NCBI GenBank assembly: GCA_035937595.1
Contig: DASZHS010000031.1
Span: 1 to 64,000, forward strand
Source: Palsa-459 sp035937595
GTDB taxonomy: Bacteria; Actinomycetota; Acidimicrobiia; Acidimicrobiales; RAAP-2
Length of the DNA: 64,000 nucleotides
Reading direction: 5' to 3'
This document shows, piece after piece, positions 54,424 to 62,069 of this stretch. Position 1 is the first letter of the stretch; each line of letters begins with the position of its first letter. The notes below the pieces were generated by a model. The model had not been told where the DNA came from and searched no databases. It saw only the letters and a list, made by a program, of their open reading frames with translations. Position numbers and translations under genes: made by a program.

Positions 54424-55407
54424 TCAGTCAAGGAACCGCAGGCCGGTGAGCTCCTCGGACAGCGTCCAGAGGCGCGCCGCGTGGTCGTCGTCCAGCAGGT
54501 AGTCCATGAAGCCGTTCGAGGTGGGGTTCGCCCCGAGGACGCCGAGGCCGCAGTCGGCGAGGTACGCCCCGTTGTGCTGGACCAGCGAGGCGTCGGTGGA
54601 CCCCCAGACCTGCGTGGCGGCCCCTGCGGGCACCGACTTGAACCGCATGAGGGTCGGCTGGCCCGCCTCGTCGAGATCCCCGAACCGCGTGGCGCGCGCC
54701 CTCGCGAACTCGAGCATGTCGTTGCGCAGCTCGTCGTCCAGGTGCCGGCCGAGCTCGGTCACGATGCCGCCGGGATGCACGGAGTAGGACAGGACCTGGC
54801 CACCGGAGCGACGCGCCAGCTCCCTCGCGAACAGCGCGTTCGCCGTCTTCGAGCGCCCGTAGGCGACCCACGGTGAGTACTCGGTCCGCTCGAAGTTGGG
54901 ATCCTCGAGGTCGACGTCGCTGCGGGAGTGTCCGGCGGAGGAGAGCGTCACGACGCGGGGCGCATCGCCCTTGAGGAGCGCCGGCGCGAGGCGTGCGGTG
55001 AGGGCGAAGTGGCCGAGATGGTTCGTCCCGAACTGGGTCTCGAAGCCGTCGGCCGTCCGTCCAAAGGGACACGCCATCACGCCCGCATTGTTGATGAGGA
55101 CGTCGAAGGCCTCATGAGCGAGAAGGAAGCGCGCAGCGAACGCCGCAATGCTCGCCTGGTCGGCGAGGTCGACGACCCCCGCTTCGAGCGCACCGCCCGG
55201 GACGAGGGCGCGGAGCGAGGCCACGGCCTCGCCGACGCGCTCGGGGCTGCGAGCGAGCACGGTGACGACGGCGCCGTGGGAGGCGAGCGCTCGAGCGCTC
55301 TCGAAGCCGAGGCCACTCGCCGCGCCGGTCACGACGAAGCGCCGTCCCGAAAGGTCCACCTCGTCGAGCACCTCGTCTGTCGTCGTGTCGCGATCGAACG
55401 TCGTCAT
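54424..55407 (-). CDS. Short-chain dehydrogenase/reductase
   Basis: A 327-residue SDR of the retinol dehydrogenase/WW-oxidoreductase-like subgroup. TGAASGLGFE is the TGxxxGxG NADP motif, INNAGVMACP is the NNAG motif, and the catalytic YGRSK (YxxxK) follows. Long C-terminal extension with HLDDELRNDM. ATG at 55407 is the start. The P450 gene lies 158 bp downstream. Confidence 0.92.
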   Translation of the reverse strand: MTTFDRDTTTDEVLDEVDLSGRRFVVTGAASGLGFESARALASHGAVVTVLARSPERVGEAVASLRALVPGGALEAGVVDLADQASIAAFAARFLLAHEAFDVLINNAGVMACPFGRTADGFETQFGTNHLGHFALTARLAPALLKGDAPRVVTLSSAGHSRSDVDLEDPNFERTEYSPWVAYGRSKTANALFARELARRSGGQVLSYSVHPGGIVTELGRHLDDELRNDMLEFARARATRFGDLDEAGQPTLMRFKSVPAGAATQVWGSTDASLVQHNGAYLADCGLGVLGANPTSNGFMDYLLDDDHAARLWTLSEELTGLRFLD

Positions 55408-55808
55408 GCAGCGCGAGGTCCTCTCCGGGTCGAGGCGAGCCGCGCCGAGGGTAGCCCCCAGTCCGAAGCGCGCGCGGGGTCGCCGCTCGCGATCGTGCTG
55501 CTGAGGCATCGACCCCACCACGTCGCCGTCGCCCTGTCGTCGCGTCCGATTTCGCCGATCCTGGCTGACGCTCGCGACACCCGGCGCGGCGCTGGGCCTT
55601 GTCGCGCGGCCGCCTCTCCGACGCCTACCCGTAGTCGGAGCTCGGGCATCGCGGACGGGGCGTCCCGACGACAAGTGAGAACGGCGCGTCTGCAGCCGTC
55701 GGCCCGAGCGGCTCGGAGCCAGACGCTCAGAACGACAGGGGTAGGTACCACGCTGGGCCGGCGCAGCGCGCGGTGGCTCGGTCGAGTTCGAGCTGAGCCG
55801 CGGGCGAG
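55408..55808. other. 401-bp intergenic region
   Basis: No gene is seen on either strand. It is the upstream region of the SDR gene and downstream of the membrane protein gene. CTCCGAC (55616-55622) and GTCGGAG (55634-55640) can form a 7-bp stem with an 11-base loop; it may be a weak terminator. Confidence 0.5.
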
Positions 55809-56381
55809 CTACAGCAGGACCAGCCGCTGCTCGCCGATCTGGGTCTCGACGTCGTGGACCAGCCTCGTGCAGTGCAGCGTCATCCGCTCCGGCCGCAGCA
55901 GCCAGACCCGCCGGGGTCGCGCGGCGATCGTGATCTCCGTCATGCCCTCGCCGTTCGACGTCTCGTTGACGATGACCACCTGGTACTGGCGCGCCGTCGC
56001 CACGTAGGGGAGGAGCAGGCCGACCACGTTGACCGGTCCGATCCATCCGCTGATCGCCCGACTCGACGTCTCCAAGGAGTGCGCGTGATGGCCCTCGAGG
56101 GCGGCACGCGCCCACTCCCGGATCTCGACGAGGGGGGCTGCGACGAGGACGTGGTGAATGACGAGGAATCCGTGCCGGAAGTCCCCGGTCCTCGTCATCG
56201 GCGCCGACAGCTTGCGGTCCGTGATCAAGAAGGGAGCGGCGAGCAGCGCGGCGAAGACGAGGGTGCGCTCGATGCCGTAGGGGGTGTCGAGCCCGTGGCC
56301 CAACGTCATTGCGAGCACGAGGGCGAACGAGGTGAAGATGTGGGCAAACAACACCTTCACTAATGCGCCCACTGCCGTCAT
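55809..56381 (-). CDS. Membrane protein of unknown function
   Basis: A 190-residue protein with three or four hydrophobic segments (VLFAHIFTSFALVLAMTLG, TLVFAALLAAPFLIT, and VVGLLLPYVATA) and a soluble C-terminal tail of 60 residues. HGFLVIHHVLVAAPLVEIREW has a His-Glu pattern that could bind a metal, but no family is recognised. It lies on the same strand as, and downstream of, the RiPP-type operon with a 339-bp gap, so it may or may not belong to it. Confidence 0.62.
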   Translation of the reverse strand: MTAVGALVKVLFAHIFTSFALVLAMTLGHGLDTPYGIERTLVFAALLAAPFLITDRKLSAPMTRTGDFRHGFLVIHHVLVAAPLVEIREWARAALEGHHAHSLETSSRAISGWIGPVNVVGLLLPYVATARQYQVVIVNETSNGEGMTEITIAARPRRVWLLRPERMTLHCTRLVHDVETQIGEQRLVLL

Positions 56382-56720
56382 GGCCGCGCCCCCGTACTCC
56401 TGGCACGGATGCTAGGTCAACCACCGGAGCGTCGCCACCGCCAGGACCGCCGAATGGGGCGACGCAGGGGTGTCGTGCGGTCCCGGGAAGTCGACGTCTC
56501 GAGCCGCGACCCGCCTCGTCGCATCAGGCGTGCCGGCGGCACCGCCAGGGGGCGTGCCGCACCGGAGGTCTGCCGCGGAGAATCTTGGGACATCGAGCCG
56601 TCCGTCGTCGTCCCGGCCCGTCCCGCGGGGCGTCCCTCGCCCGCCGCCGAGCTGCAGAGGGGGACCGTCCGTCACGTACCCGCCGAGCTCGCCCGCCGAC
56701 GCTCGTCCCGAGCGCGGTCG
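56382..56720. other. 339-bp intergenic region downstream of the RiPP-type operon
   Basis: Between the last operon gene and the membrane protein gene. I see no gene, no clear terminator and no repeat. If the membrane protein belongs to the operon, its own promoter would lie here. Confidence 0.5.
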
Positions 56721-57599
56721 TCAGGACCGGAAGGGGATGCGGAGGGCACCGAGGACGTAGGCACCAAGGGTGTCCGCGTCAAACCCGGTCATGAGGAACT
56801 GGAGGTCCCACGGCACGCTCGGGTCGAGTCTCGCGAGGGCGCCGGACCGTGGGATCCTCGGACGTGGTCCGTCGAGCTCGAACGAGAACCGCTCGACCAT
56901 CGTGTGCGAGAACGCCCGGATGTCCGAGGGGTTGGTGATGCCGATCTCGAGCTCCGCGATGCGTCCGAGGAGCCGTGCCTTGGTGTCGCCGGTCGCGCCA
57001 CGCAGCATCCTCGTCAAGGTCCGCTTTCGCTCGGCGAGCAGGCCAGCGACGTCCCAGATGCCGGTGCACGCACCGTAGGTGGAGGGCTCCGGGTTGCCGC
57101 CGCTCGCACCGTGCGCGGCGAGCAGCGGGGCGGAAAGCTGGTACGTCGGCGACGGGAGCGGGGCGTCCCGGCGGAGCAGCCCGCCACCGGGCAGCTCGAT
57201 GCCGAGGTCGAAGGGGATGATCGGCTCGAAGCCGGGCTGGGTCAGCAGCTGGTTCCGCCCCTCCAGCTTGGGCTCGCCGAAGAGTCGCACTTTGCTGCCC
57301 CGCATCCCGATCCGACGCGTCCCGCCGCTCGGGCTCGACACGTAGGCCGCCTCGACGGCGACGCCCCAGCGCCACGGCGCCCCCGGCCGGAGTCGTGAGC
57401 GATCCTCCTGCGGTTGGAATCGGAGCAGTCGATCGAGGTCGGGCTCGTGCCCGAACGCGAAGGTCCAGCCGCTCGCGCCCCGAGGGTCGTCGGTCGGGTC
57501 GGGATCGGTCGCGAGGCGCACCGTGAACCAACCTCGGAACGCGACGCTCAGCACCGGAGCCGCGGCGTCCGCGTGCGTGCTGATGGCGACCGGTCTCAC
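56721..57599 (-). CDS. Unrecognised 292-aa protein of the RiPP-type operon
   Basis: The start is GTG at 57599, overlapping the stop of the ferritin-like gene as GTGA. The protein has no signal peptide or membrane segment. The N-terminal third is beta-rich (VLSVAFRGWFTVRLATD, GWTFAFGHEPDLDRLL), followed by a loop-rich part and a helix (VAGLLAERKRTLTRMLRGAT). The C-terminus ends with FDADTLGAYVLGALRIPFRS. I do not recognise the family. In VioB the ferritin-like domain is joined to an N-terminal region absent from the neighbour here, so this protein might be a separate partner in its place; that is only an inference. Confidence 0.72.
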   Translation of the reverse strand: MRPVAISTHADAAAPVLSVAFRGWFTVRLATDPDPTDDPRGASGWTFAFGHEPDLDRLLRFQPQEDRSRLRPGAPWRWGVAVEAAYVSSPSGGTRRIGMRGSKVRLFGEPKLEGRNQLLTQPGFEPIIPFDLGIELPGGGLLRRDAPLPSPTYQLSAPLLAAHGASGGNPEPSTYGACTGIWDVAGLLAERKRTLTRMLRGATGDTKARLLGRIAELEIGITNPSDIRAFSHTMVERFSFELDGPRPRIPRSGALARLDPSVPWDLQFLMTGFDADTLGAYVLGALRIPFRS

Positions 57600-58915
57600 G
57601 GGCCCGTCACCCACTGCTCCGAGCTGGACGCGATCACCCAGGTGTTCTCCTGCACGAACTCGAACCGCGAGGCGTGCCTCGTGCCAGCCGCGAGCTTCGC
57701 GATGTGGGCACACCGAGCTCGCAGCTCGCCGAGCTGCTCGGCGACGAGCCGGCGCGCCGTCGCGGGGGAGTCCGTCGAGAGGTGGGGCGGCGAGGAGAAG
57801 GCTGCTCCCGCCTTCGCTCCCGGCGTCACGCCGGCGTCGAGGTGGGTGAGGAGCTCGCCGAGGGGGCGGAGGACGAGCGTCATCATTGGCATGAACGCGA
57901 GGTTCTGCACGACGGGATACGTCGGGTCGCTCGAGGGGATCGCGCAGATCATCGCGAGGAGCCGGAGGCTCGTGTCGTAGGCGAGGTCGTGCGCGTGCAT
58001 GACCTCCTTTGCGAGCGGGTCGCGGACCCTGGTCACGACGTCGCTCGCGCGGTGTCGCCCACCGGCAACGGGATTCGAGACGACCGGCCGTGCCGGATCG
58101 AAGGCCGGGTCCATGCGGCGCTCCTCTGACAGCGCCTCGTACATGGACACGAGCCGGGGGAAGTGCTCCAGCGGCTCGTACTCGGTCCGCTTCTTGCCGC
58201 CCTCTCCCTCGCGGCGGACGCGGCGAAGGATCTTGACGGCGGCCTTCTTGCCGTCGACCGCCGAGAGCTCCACGTCGCGGATCCGGACGCCCGGCGGGAA
58301 GCCGAGCGTCGAGTTGGTCACCTGGAGGGTGGGGTCACCGATGAAGAGCGACGCCGCGACGTTGTCGGCGAGGTGCTCGATCGCGTGCTCGATCATGTCG
58401 TAGAGCTCCGAGATGCTGTTGCGTTGCACGTCTCTGCCGGTGCCGATCTGGTGCCGGAGGTCGTCGTCTTCAGGCGTCCGGCCGTCGCGCTCGAGGAACC
58501 CGAGGAACTCGGTCACTCGGGCCGTCTTGTGGTGGGGGTACTCGATGAGCACGAAGCGCCCGAGCGTCGCCAGGCTGAAGGGCTCGAGCGAGAACCCTTC
58601 TTCGACGGGGAACAACCCCCGCGGGGTCGGGAAGCTGGGGCGGCCGAGGTGGGCGTCCTCGCCCATCGCCATCAGGACGTTGTTGACGATGCCGAGGTGC
58701 TCCATCTCCATCCGGGCGATCGAGAGGAGGGTCCCCTTCCAGGTTCGCAGGAGCTCGAGACGCTCGGGCGTGCATCCCGGCTCGACGGGATGGCTCTTCA
58801 TCGAGTGCGCGGCGAACAGGTACTGGCAGGCGATGGCGTGCTCGATCTCGGCCGCCATGCGAAGCAGGGGTGCGAGGGTCGTGCGAGCGCGACGCGCGTC
58901 TGCGTTGAGCCTCAC
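57596..58915 (-). CDS. VioB-type ferritin-like protein
   Basis: A 439-residue cytosolic protein. Residues 12-190 match the ferritin-like part of VioB, the iminophenyl-pyruvate dimer synthase of violacein biosynthesis: helix AAEIEHAIACQYLFAAHSM, then EMEHLGIVNNVLMAMGE (Glu70 and His73, an ExxH pair), and the family block FSLEPFSLATLGRFVLIEYPHH. A later helix ELYDMIEHAIEHL may give two more ligands. The fold suggests a di-metal oxidase. The N-terminal half of VioB is missing. GTG at 58915 follows GAGGGGG and overlaps the stop of the 38-aa micro-ORF as GTGA. Its operon partners are TfuA and YcaO, so it probably tailors the peptide product. Confidence 0.86.
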   Translation of the reverse strand: MRLNADARRARTTLAPLLRMAAEIEHAIACQYLFAAHSMKSHPVEPGCTPERLELLRTWKGTLLSIARMEMEHLGIVNNVLMAMGEDAHLGRPSFPTPRGLFPVEEGFSLEPFSLATLGRFVLIEYPHHKTARVTEFLGFLERDGRTPEDDDLRHQIGTGRDVQRNSISELYDMIEHAIEHLADNVAASLFIGDPTLQVTNSTLGFPPGVRIRDVELSAVDGKKAAVKILRRVRREGEGGKKRTEYEPLEHFPRLVSMYEALSEERRMDPAFDPARPVVSNPVAGGRHRASDVVTRVRDPLAKEVMHAHDLAYDTSLRLLAMICAIPSSDPTYPVVQNLAFMPMMTLVLRPLGELLTHLDAGVTPGAKAGAAFSSPPHLSTDSPATARRLVAEQLGELRARCAHIAKLAAGTRHASRFEFVQENTWVIASSSEQWVTGP

Positions 58916-59028
58916 GACGACCCCCTCGCTCGGACGACCGGCGCGAAACTGTAGGCGCGATGGCCCCCGGCGCTCGTGGAGCGCACCGGGAGCGGAAGCG
59001 GCGCGACGCTCGCCGACGCGGTCGTCAT
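58912..59028 (-). CDS. 38-aa micro-ORF inside the RiPP-type operon
   Basis: A 38-codon frame that sits exactly between two genes: its ATG overlaps the tfuA stop as ATGA (59025-59028), and its TGA overlaps the GTG of the ferritin-like gene as GTGA (58912-58915). The peptide begins MTTASASVAPLPLPVRS and ends in AYSFAPVVRARGSS; it is Ser/Ala/Pro-rich with no Cys. Two exact overlaps make it a likely real gene rather than spacer. It may be a second peptide substrate, a small partner protein or a coupling device. No family is recognised. Confidence 0.6.
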   Translation of the reverse strand: MTTASASVAPLPLPVRSTSAGGHRAYSFAPVVRARGSS

Positions 59029-60443
59029 CTCCCGCGGGAGCCCAAAGGCGGGTCGGGCTGGATCCGCACCGTGCCCAGCCCGGCGTCTTGGAGCTCGACG
59101 CCGAGCAGCGCCGTTGCGGCGCGCACGGCGAGCGTGACCGCCTGAAGGAGCTCGTCGGTCGAGCCGAGCTCTGCACGCTCCACGAACGCGCCGAGGTCGT
59201 AGGGAAGGGGTGTGTCCGCGAAGGCCGAGAACGTCGCGAGCAGGCGGCGCGGGTCGACGTCGCCCATGCTCGCTTCGTCGCCGAACCGCACGTGCAGTGC
59301 GGCGATCGCTCGAGCTGCGTCATAGCGTCGCTCGAGCCGCAGCTCGTCGAGATAGGGCCCCGTGATGGCGCCGTGCTGCAGTGAGCCGAGGTCGCTGCCC
59401 GCGAGGCGGAGGACGTGCGCCTCGCGGGCCACGAGCGCGTCGAGTCCCGACTCGTCGAGGTCGAGCGAGCGCATCGTCGAGCCGAGTTGCGCCACGTCGA
59501 CGCCGAGGCTCGCGGCGACCCTCGCCGCACCCGCCTCTCTCTCGGTCCCCGAGAGGTCGCCGAGGAGGGCGTGGGATACCTTCGCGATCGCGACCTTGAG
59601 CCGCGCGGCCTCGAGGTCATCGGGATACCGCGGGTCGACGAGGGCAGCTACGTGGCGGATGTCATCTGGGCGAACGGCACCCGGTCCGACGAGCTCGCGA
59701 GCGATGAGGGCGCCGAACCTCCGGGACGGCGCACACCCGGGACGCGCCTCGAGCGGGAGCGGCCCGGCGGGCAGCTGCGCGAGCCGTCGCACCAGCTCGG
59801 CGGCGTCGTCCCGCTTCGGATCTCGCGTCGGGCCCTCGAGCACGCGTTCGAGCACGGCAACCGTCACGTCGTCGAGTCCGAGGGACCGAGCATCCGACGA
59901 GAGGTCCCGCAGCCTGCGATCGCCGAACCACCGGCCGCGCTGCACGGCGACCAGGCGAGCCCCCGTCTCGACCGTGAGCACGCCAGCTTGGACGAGGTCA
60001 TCGACGACCGCGCGGATGGTCACCAGGGCGTCGGAGGCGTGGCGGTAGCCGAGCTCGGCATCGGCGTGGAGCAGGGCGACCTCGTCGTCGTCCTCGATCA
60101 CGCCGGCGGCCACGTCACCGAAGACCGCACCGACACCGATCACGCCAAATGGCTCGCACTCCGCTGCACGGAGGGCGCCCATGCTGCTCGCGCCCAGCAC
60201 CCACGTTCCGGCGTCGAGGGCGTAGAGGAGCTCCTTGTGGAACACGGCGCTTCGAGACCGGAACACACCGTCGACGAGACCGATGGCGTGCGGTCGGAAC
60301 CGCAGGACCGCGCTCGCGACGTCGCCCATCCGGGCCGGTCCGAGCACGACCAACTCGGGGTGGATCTGTCGCGCCTCCTCCTCGGGAAGCGACGGGCCCA
60401 AGAAGACGACGTCGGGACCTGGGTCCGCCCCTTCCGACGTCAT
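59025..60443 (-). CDS. TfuA-like protein (YcaO partner)
   Basis: A 472-residue protein with the TfuA core at the N-terminus: VFLGPSLPEEEA (about 13-24), GDVASAVLRFRPHAIGLVDGVF (GD and DG motifs), FHKELLYAL, then GASSMGALRAAECEPFG (about 84-100). The last is the hallmark block. In known thioamide RiPPs (thioviridamide type) and in McrA glycine thioamidation, TfuA assists YcaO by supplying or handling sulfide. Beyond the core a helical extension of about 250 residues is of unknown role. I chose ATG at 60443, which overlaps the ycaO stop as ATGA; an upstream in-frame ATG at 60458 adds five residues. Confidence 0.92.
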   Translation of the reverse strand: MTSEGADPGPDVVFLGPSLPEEEARQIHPELVVLGPARMGDVASAVLRFRPHAIGLVDGVFRSRSAVFHKELLYALDAGTWVLGASSMGALRAAECEPFGVIGVGAVFGDVAAGVIEDDDEVALLHADAELGYRHASDALVTIRAVVDDLVQAGVLTVETGARLVAVQRGRWFGDRRLRDLSSDARSLGLDDVTVAVLERVLEGPTRDPKRDDAAELVRRLAQLPAGPLPLEARPGCAPSRRFGALIARELVGPGAVRPDDIRHVAALVDPRYPDDLEAARLKVAIAKVSHALLGDLSGTEREAGAARVAASLGVDVAQLGSTMRSLDLDESGLDALVAREAHVLRLAGSDLGSLQHGAITGPYLDELRLERRYDAARAIAALHVRFGDEASMGDVDPRRLLATFSAFADTPLPYDLGAFVERAELGSTDELLQAVTLAVRAATALLGVELQDAGLGTVRIQPDPPLGSRGR

Positions 60444-61642
60444 GCCGCTTGCCGCCATGCCCGGCCGCGCGCGCCCACTGCGTGTCCGTCGCTCGGGTAG
60501 CCCTCGAGACCCGGCACCACGACCCGGACGACCTGGACCGCCTCGTGCTCACCGGTGTGGCGGAAGACGATCACCCGCTCGAAGCCACGGTCCACGAGGC
60601 AGCGGACGACGCCCTCGAGCTCGGTCAAGAGCGGAGGGCGAGGTCCCTCGTCGCCGAGCTCGAGGGGGTCGCCGCGCCGCGTCGGCCCAGGGGCGGGCCA
60701 GGCGATCGAGGCACGCCGCACGGAGGTGAAGACGTCGTCGCGGGCGCCAGCCACCACCGCGGTGCGGGACTGGACCGCCTCCACCACCGCACGCACGAGC
60801 GCCACCGCGGGTGAGGTGTTGGCGCCGGCGCCGAGGAAGGCACCCAGGCGCTCGTCGGGTCCGTCGGTCAGGTGGCAGGCGTAGGTCGGGATGCCGACGT
60901 CGGTCGTCCCCTCGATGACCGAGATCCGAACCCCCGCGCGACCCAGGGCGTCGGTGATCGCTGGCGCGCACCGCTCGAGCGCCGCGGTTGGGTCGAGGTG
61001 GCCGAGCGACGGGTCCTCCCTCGTGCGCGTCAGGCCGTCGCGCTCCACGGCTTCCAGCACACCGGACAGGATCGCCTCGAGGACGTGTGCGCCGCTCGCG
61101 AGTCCGTTCGTCCCGACCACGAACGGCGACATGGGATCGTCGTACGAGCACACGATCGCGTCCGGCACGTACACCTCCTCGCCGTGCACGACGTCCCAGC
61201 CCGCCGTCCAGCGGACCGGGATCGCCTCGTGCCACTTCGTCCGGGCGCGCCTCGGGAGCGTGTCGCCTCGCGCGGGCCGCGCACCGAGTGCGGCGAGCGC
61301 GCCCTCCGTGGCGACGAGCTCGGACGGCGCGAGCGACTCCCAGACGGACTGCTCTGCGGCCTCCATGACCGCCGACACCCAGCTCGCGTCGCGCGTCAGC
61401 CCCTTGCTGCTGGTCGTCGCCAGGGTCCGCGCCTGTGGTCGCGCCGCGACGAAGACGGGGAGGCCGATGCGATCGAGCCCAGAGACGCACGCGACCCGCG
61501 TGACGCCGAACCTCGCGAGCCTCGGTGCGAGGCGGGACCGCATCGCCGTCGGGTCCTCGCTCCGGGTGGCCGTCTCGGTGTGGACGCCGGCCGGCGGGAC
61601 ACGCTCGGACGGCGAGGTGACGCCCGAGAGGTCGAGGTGCAT
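60440..61642 (-). CDS. YcaO-family cyclodehydratase/thioamidase
   Basis: About 400 residues. The ATP-grasp-like YcaO motifs are all present: GVTRVACVSGLDRIGLPVF, TSSKGLTRDASWVSAVMEAAE (about 77-97), TNGLASGAHVLEAILSGVLEAVERDG (about 178-203), and LGAGANTSPAVALVRAVVEAVQSR (about 270-293). The conserved Glu and Arg residues for Mg-ATP are intact. It phosphorylates a peptide backbone amide for attack by sulfide (with TfuA) or by a side chain. The pairing with TfuA points to thioamide formation. ATG at 61642 or GTG at 61666 are both possible; neither has a clear ribosome site. Confidence 0.92.
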   Translation of the reverse strand: MHLDLSGVTSPSERVPPAGVHTETATRSEDPTAMRSRLAPRLARFGVTRVACVSGLDRIGLPVFVAARPQARTLATTSSKGLTRDASWVSAVMEAAEQSVWESLAPSELVATEGALAALGARPARGDTLPRRARTKWHEAIPVRWTAGWDVVHGEEVYVPDAIVCSYDDPMSPFVVGTNGLASGAHVLEAILSGVLEAVERDGLTRTREDPSLGHLDPTAALERCAPAITDALGRAGVRISVIEGTTDVGIPTYACHLTDGPDERLGAFLGAGANTSPAVALVRAVVEAVQSRTAVVAGARDDVFTSVRRASIAWPAPGPTRRGDPLELGDEGPRPPLLTELEGVVRCLVDRGFERVIVFRHTGEHEAVQVVRVVVPGLEGYPSDGHAVGARGRAWRQAA

Positions 61643-61657
61643 GCCCGCGCGTCCGGT

Positions 61658-61685
61658 CGGGTACACCCGCGGGCGGGGCTACCCG
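61658..61685 (-). promoter_or_regulatory. Hairpin between precursor and ycaO
   Basis: CGGGTA (61658-61663) pairs with TACCCG (61680-61685) and the loop holds the perfect palindrome CCCGCGGG (61666-61673). It lies directly after the precursor stop and across or just before the ycaO start. Such hairpins often reduce read-through so that the precursor is made in excess over its enzymes. Confidence 0.45.
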
Positions 61686-61710
61686 CGCCGCGTGGCTGGC
61701 CCAGCCCGAC

Positions 61711-61950
61711 TCATCCCCAGAGCGTGTCCGTGAGGACGCGGCGGTGCAGGAGGTCATAGAGGCGCTCGACCTGCTTGACGTCCGCCTCGGTCGGGGTTGG
61801 GATGCCGGCCTCGGCGAGCACCTTGAGCTTTGCCTCGTGGCCCTTTGCCTGCTGCAGCTTGTCGGCCAGCGCGTCGTTGGCCGCGATCTTCTCGAGTGCG
61901 TTGATGTACGTGTTGTTGGAGTTGAGCTGGTAGGACCCGGACGTCGCCAT
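61711..61950 (-). CDS. Candidate RiPP precursor, Nif11-like leader
   Basis: A 79-residue peptide first in the operon. Residues 18-62 follow the Nif11-like pattern: ALEKIAANDALADKLQQAKG (helix with ND..L and A.G positions) and LAEAGIPTPTEADVKQ (helix then G and P/T before the last helix). The ends are unlike Nif11: an Asn/Tyr-rich N-terminus (SGSYQLNSNNTYIN) and a C-terminal YDLLHRRVLTDTLWG. No Cys is present. Either end could be the modified core. ATG at 61950 with AGAGGTG upstream gives a good start. No GG cleavage site precedes the tail. This is the only peptide-sized gene directly before ycaO. Confidence 0.75.
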   Translation of the reverse strand: MATSGSYQLNSNNTYINALEKIAANDALADKLQQAKGHEAKLKVLAEAGIPTPTEADVKQVERLYDLLHRRVLTDTLWG

Positions 61951-62069
61951 CGTGTCGGCACCTCTCGATCTCGAGCCGGCTCCGGCTCGGGCGTGAAGGT
62001 TTCTAGCACCGGTGCCGAGCGCACGCCACCAGTGCAGCGGTCGCGCGCGAGGTCGGACGTGCCGGACGG
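61951..62069 (-). promoter_or_regulatory. Promoter region of the RiPP-type operon
   Basis: TAGAAA (62000-62005, minus strand) preceded by TGC is a plausible extended -10 box, about 50 bp before the precursor ATG. Downstream, an 8-bp inverted repeat (CGAGCCGG/CCGGCTCG, 61972-61989, 2-bp spacer) lies in the 5' leader and could be an operator or hairpin. The region separates the operon from the NB-ARC regulator on the same strand. Confidence 0.45.

Noticed and set aside
55616..55640. Possible tRNA-like or riboswitch stem
   Set aside because: A single 7-bp stem only; no T-loop or other conserved tRNA features.
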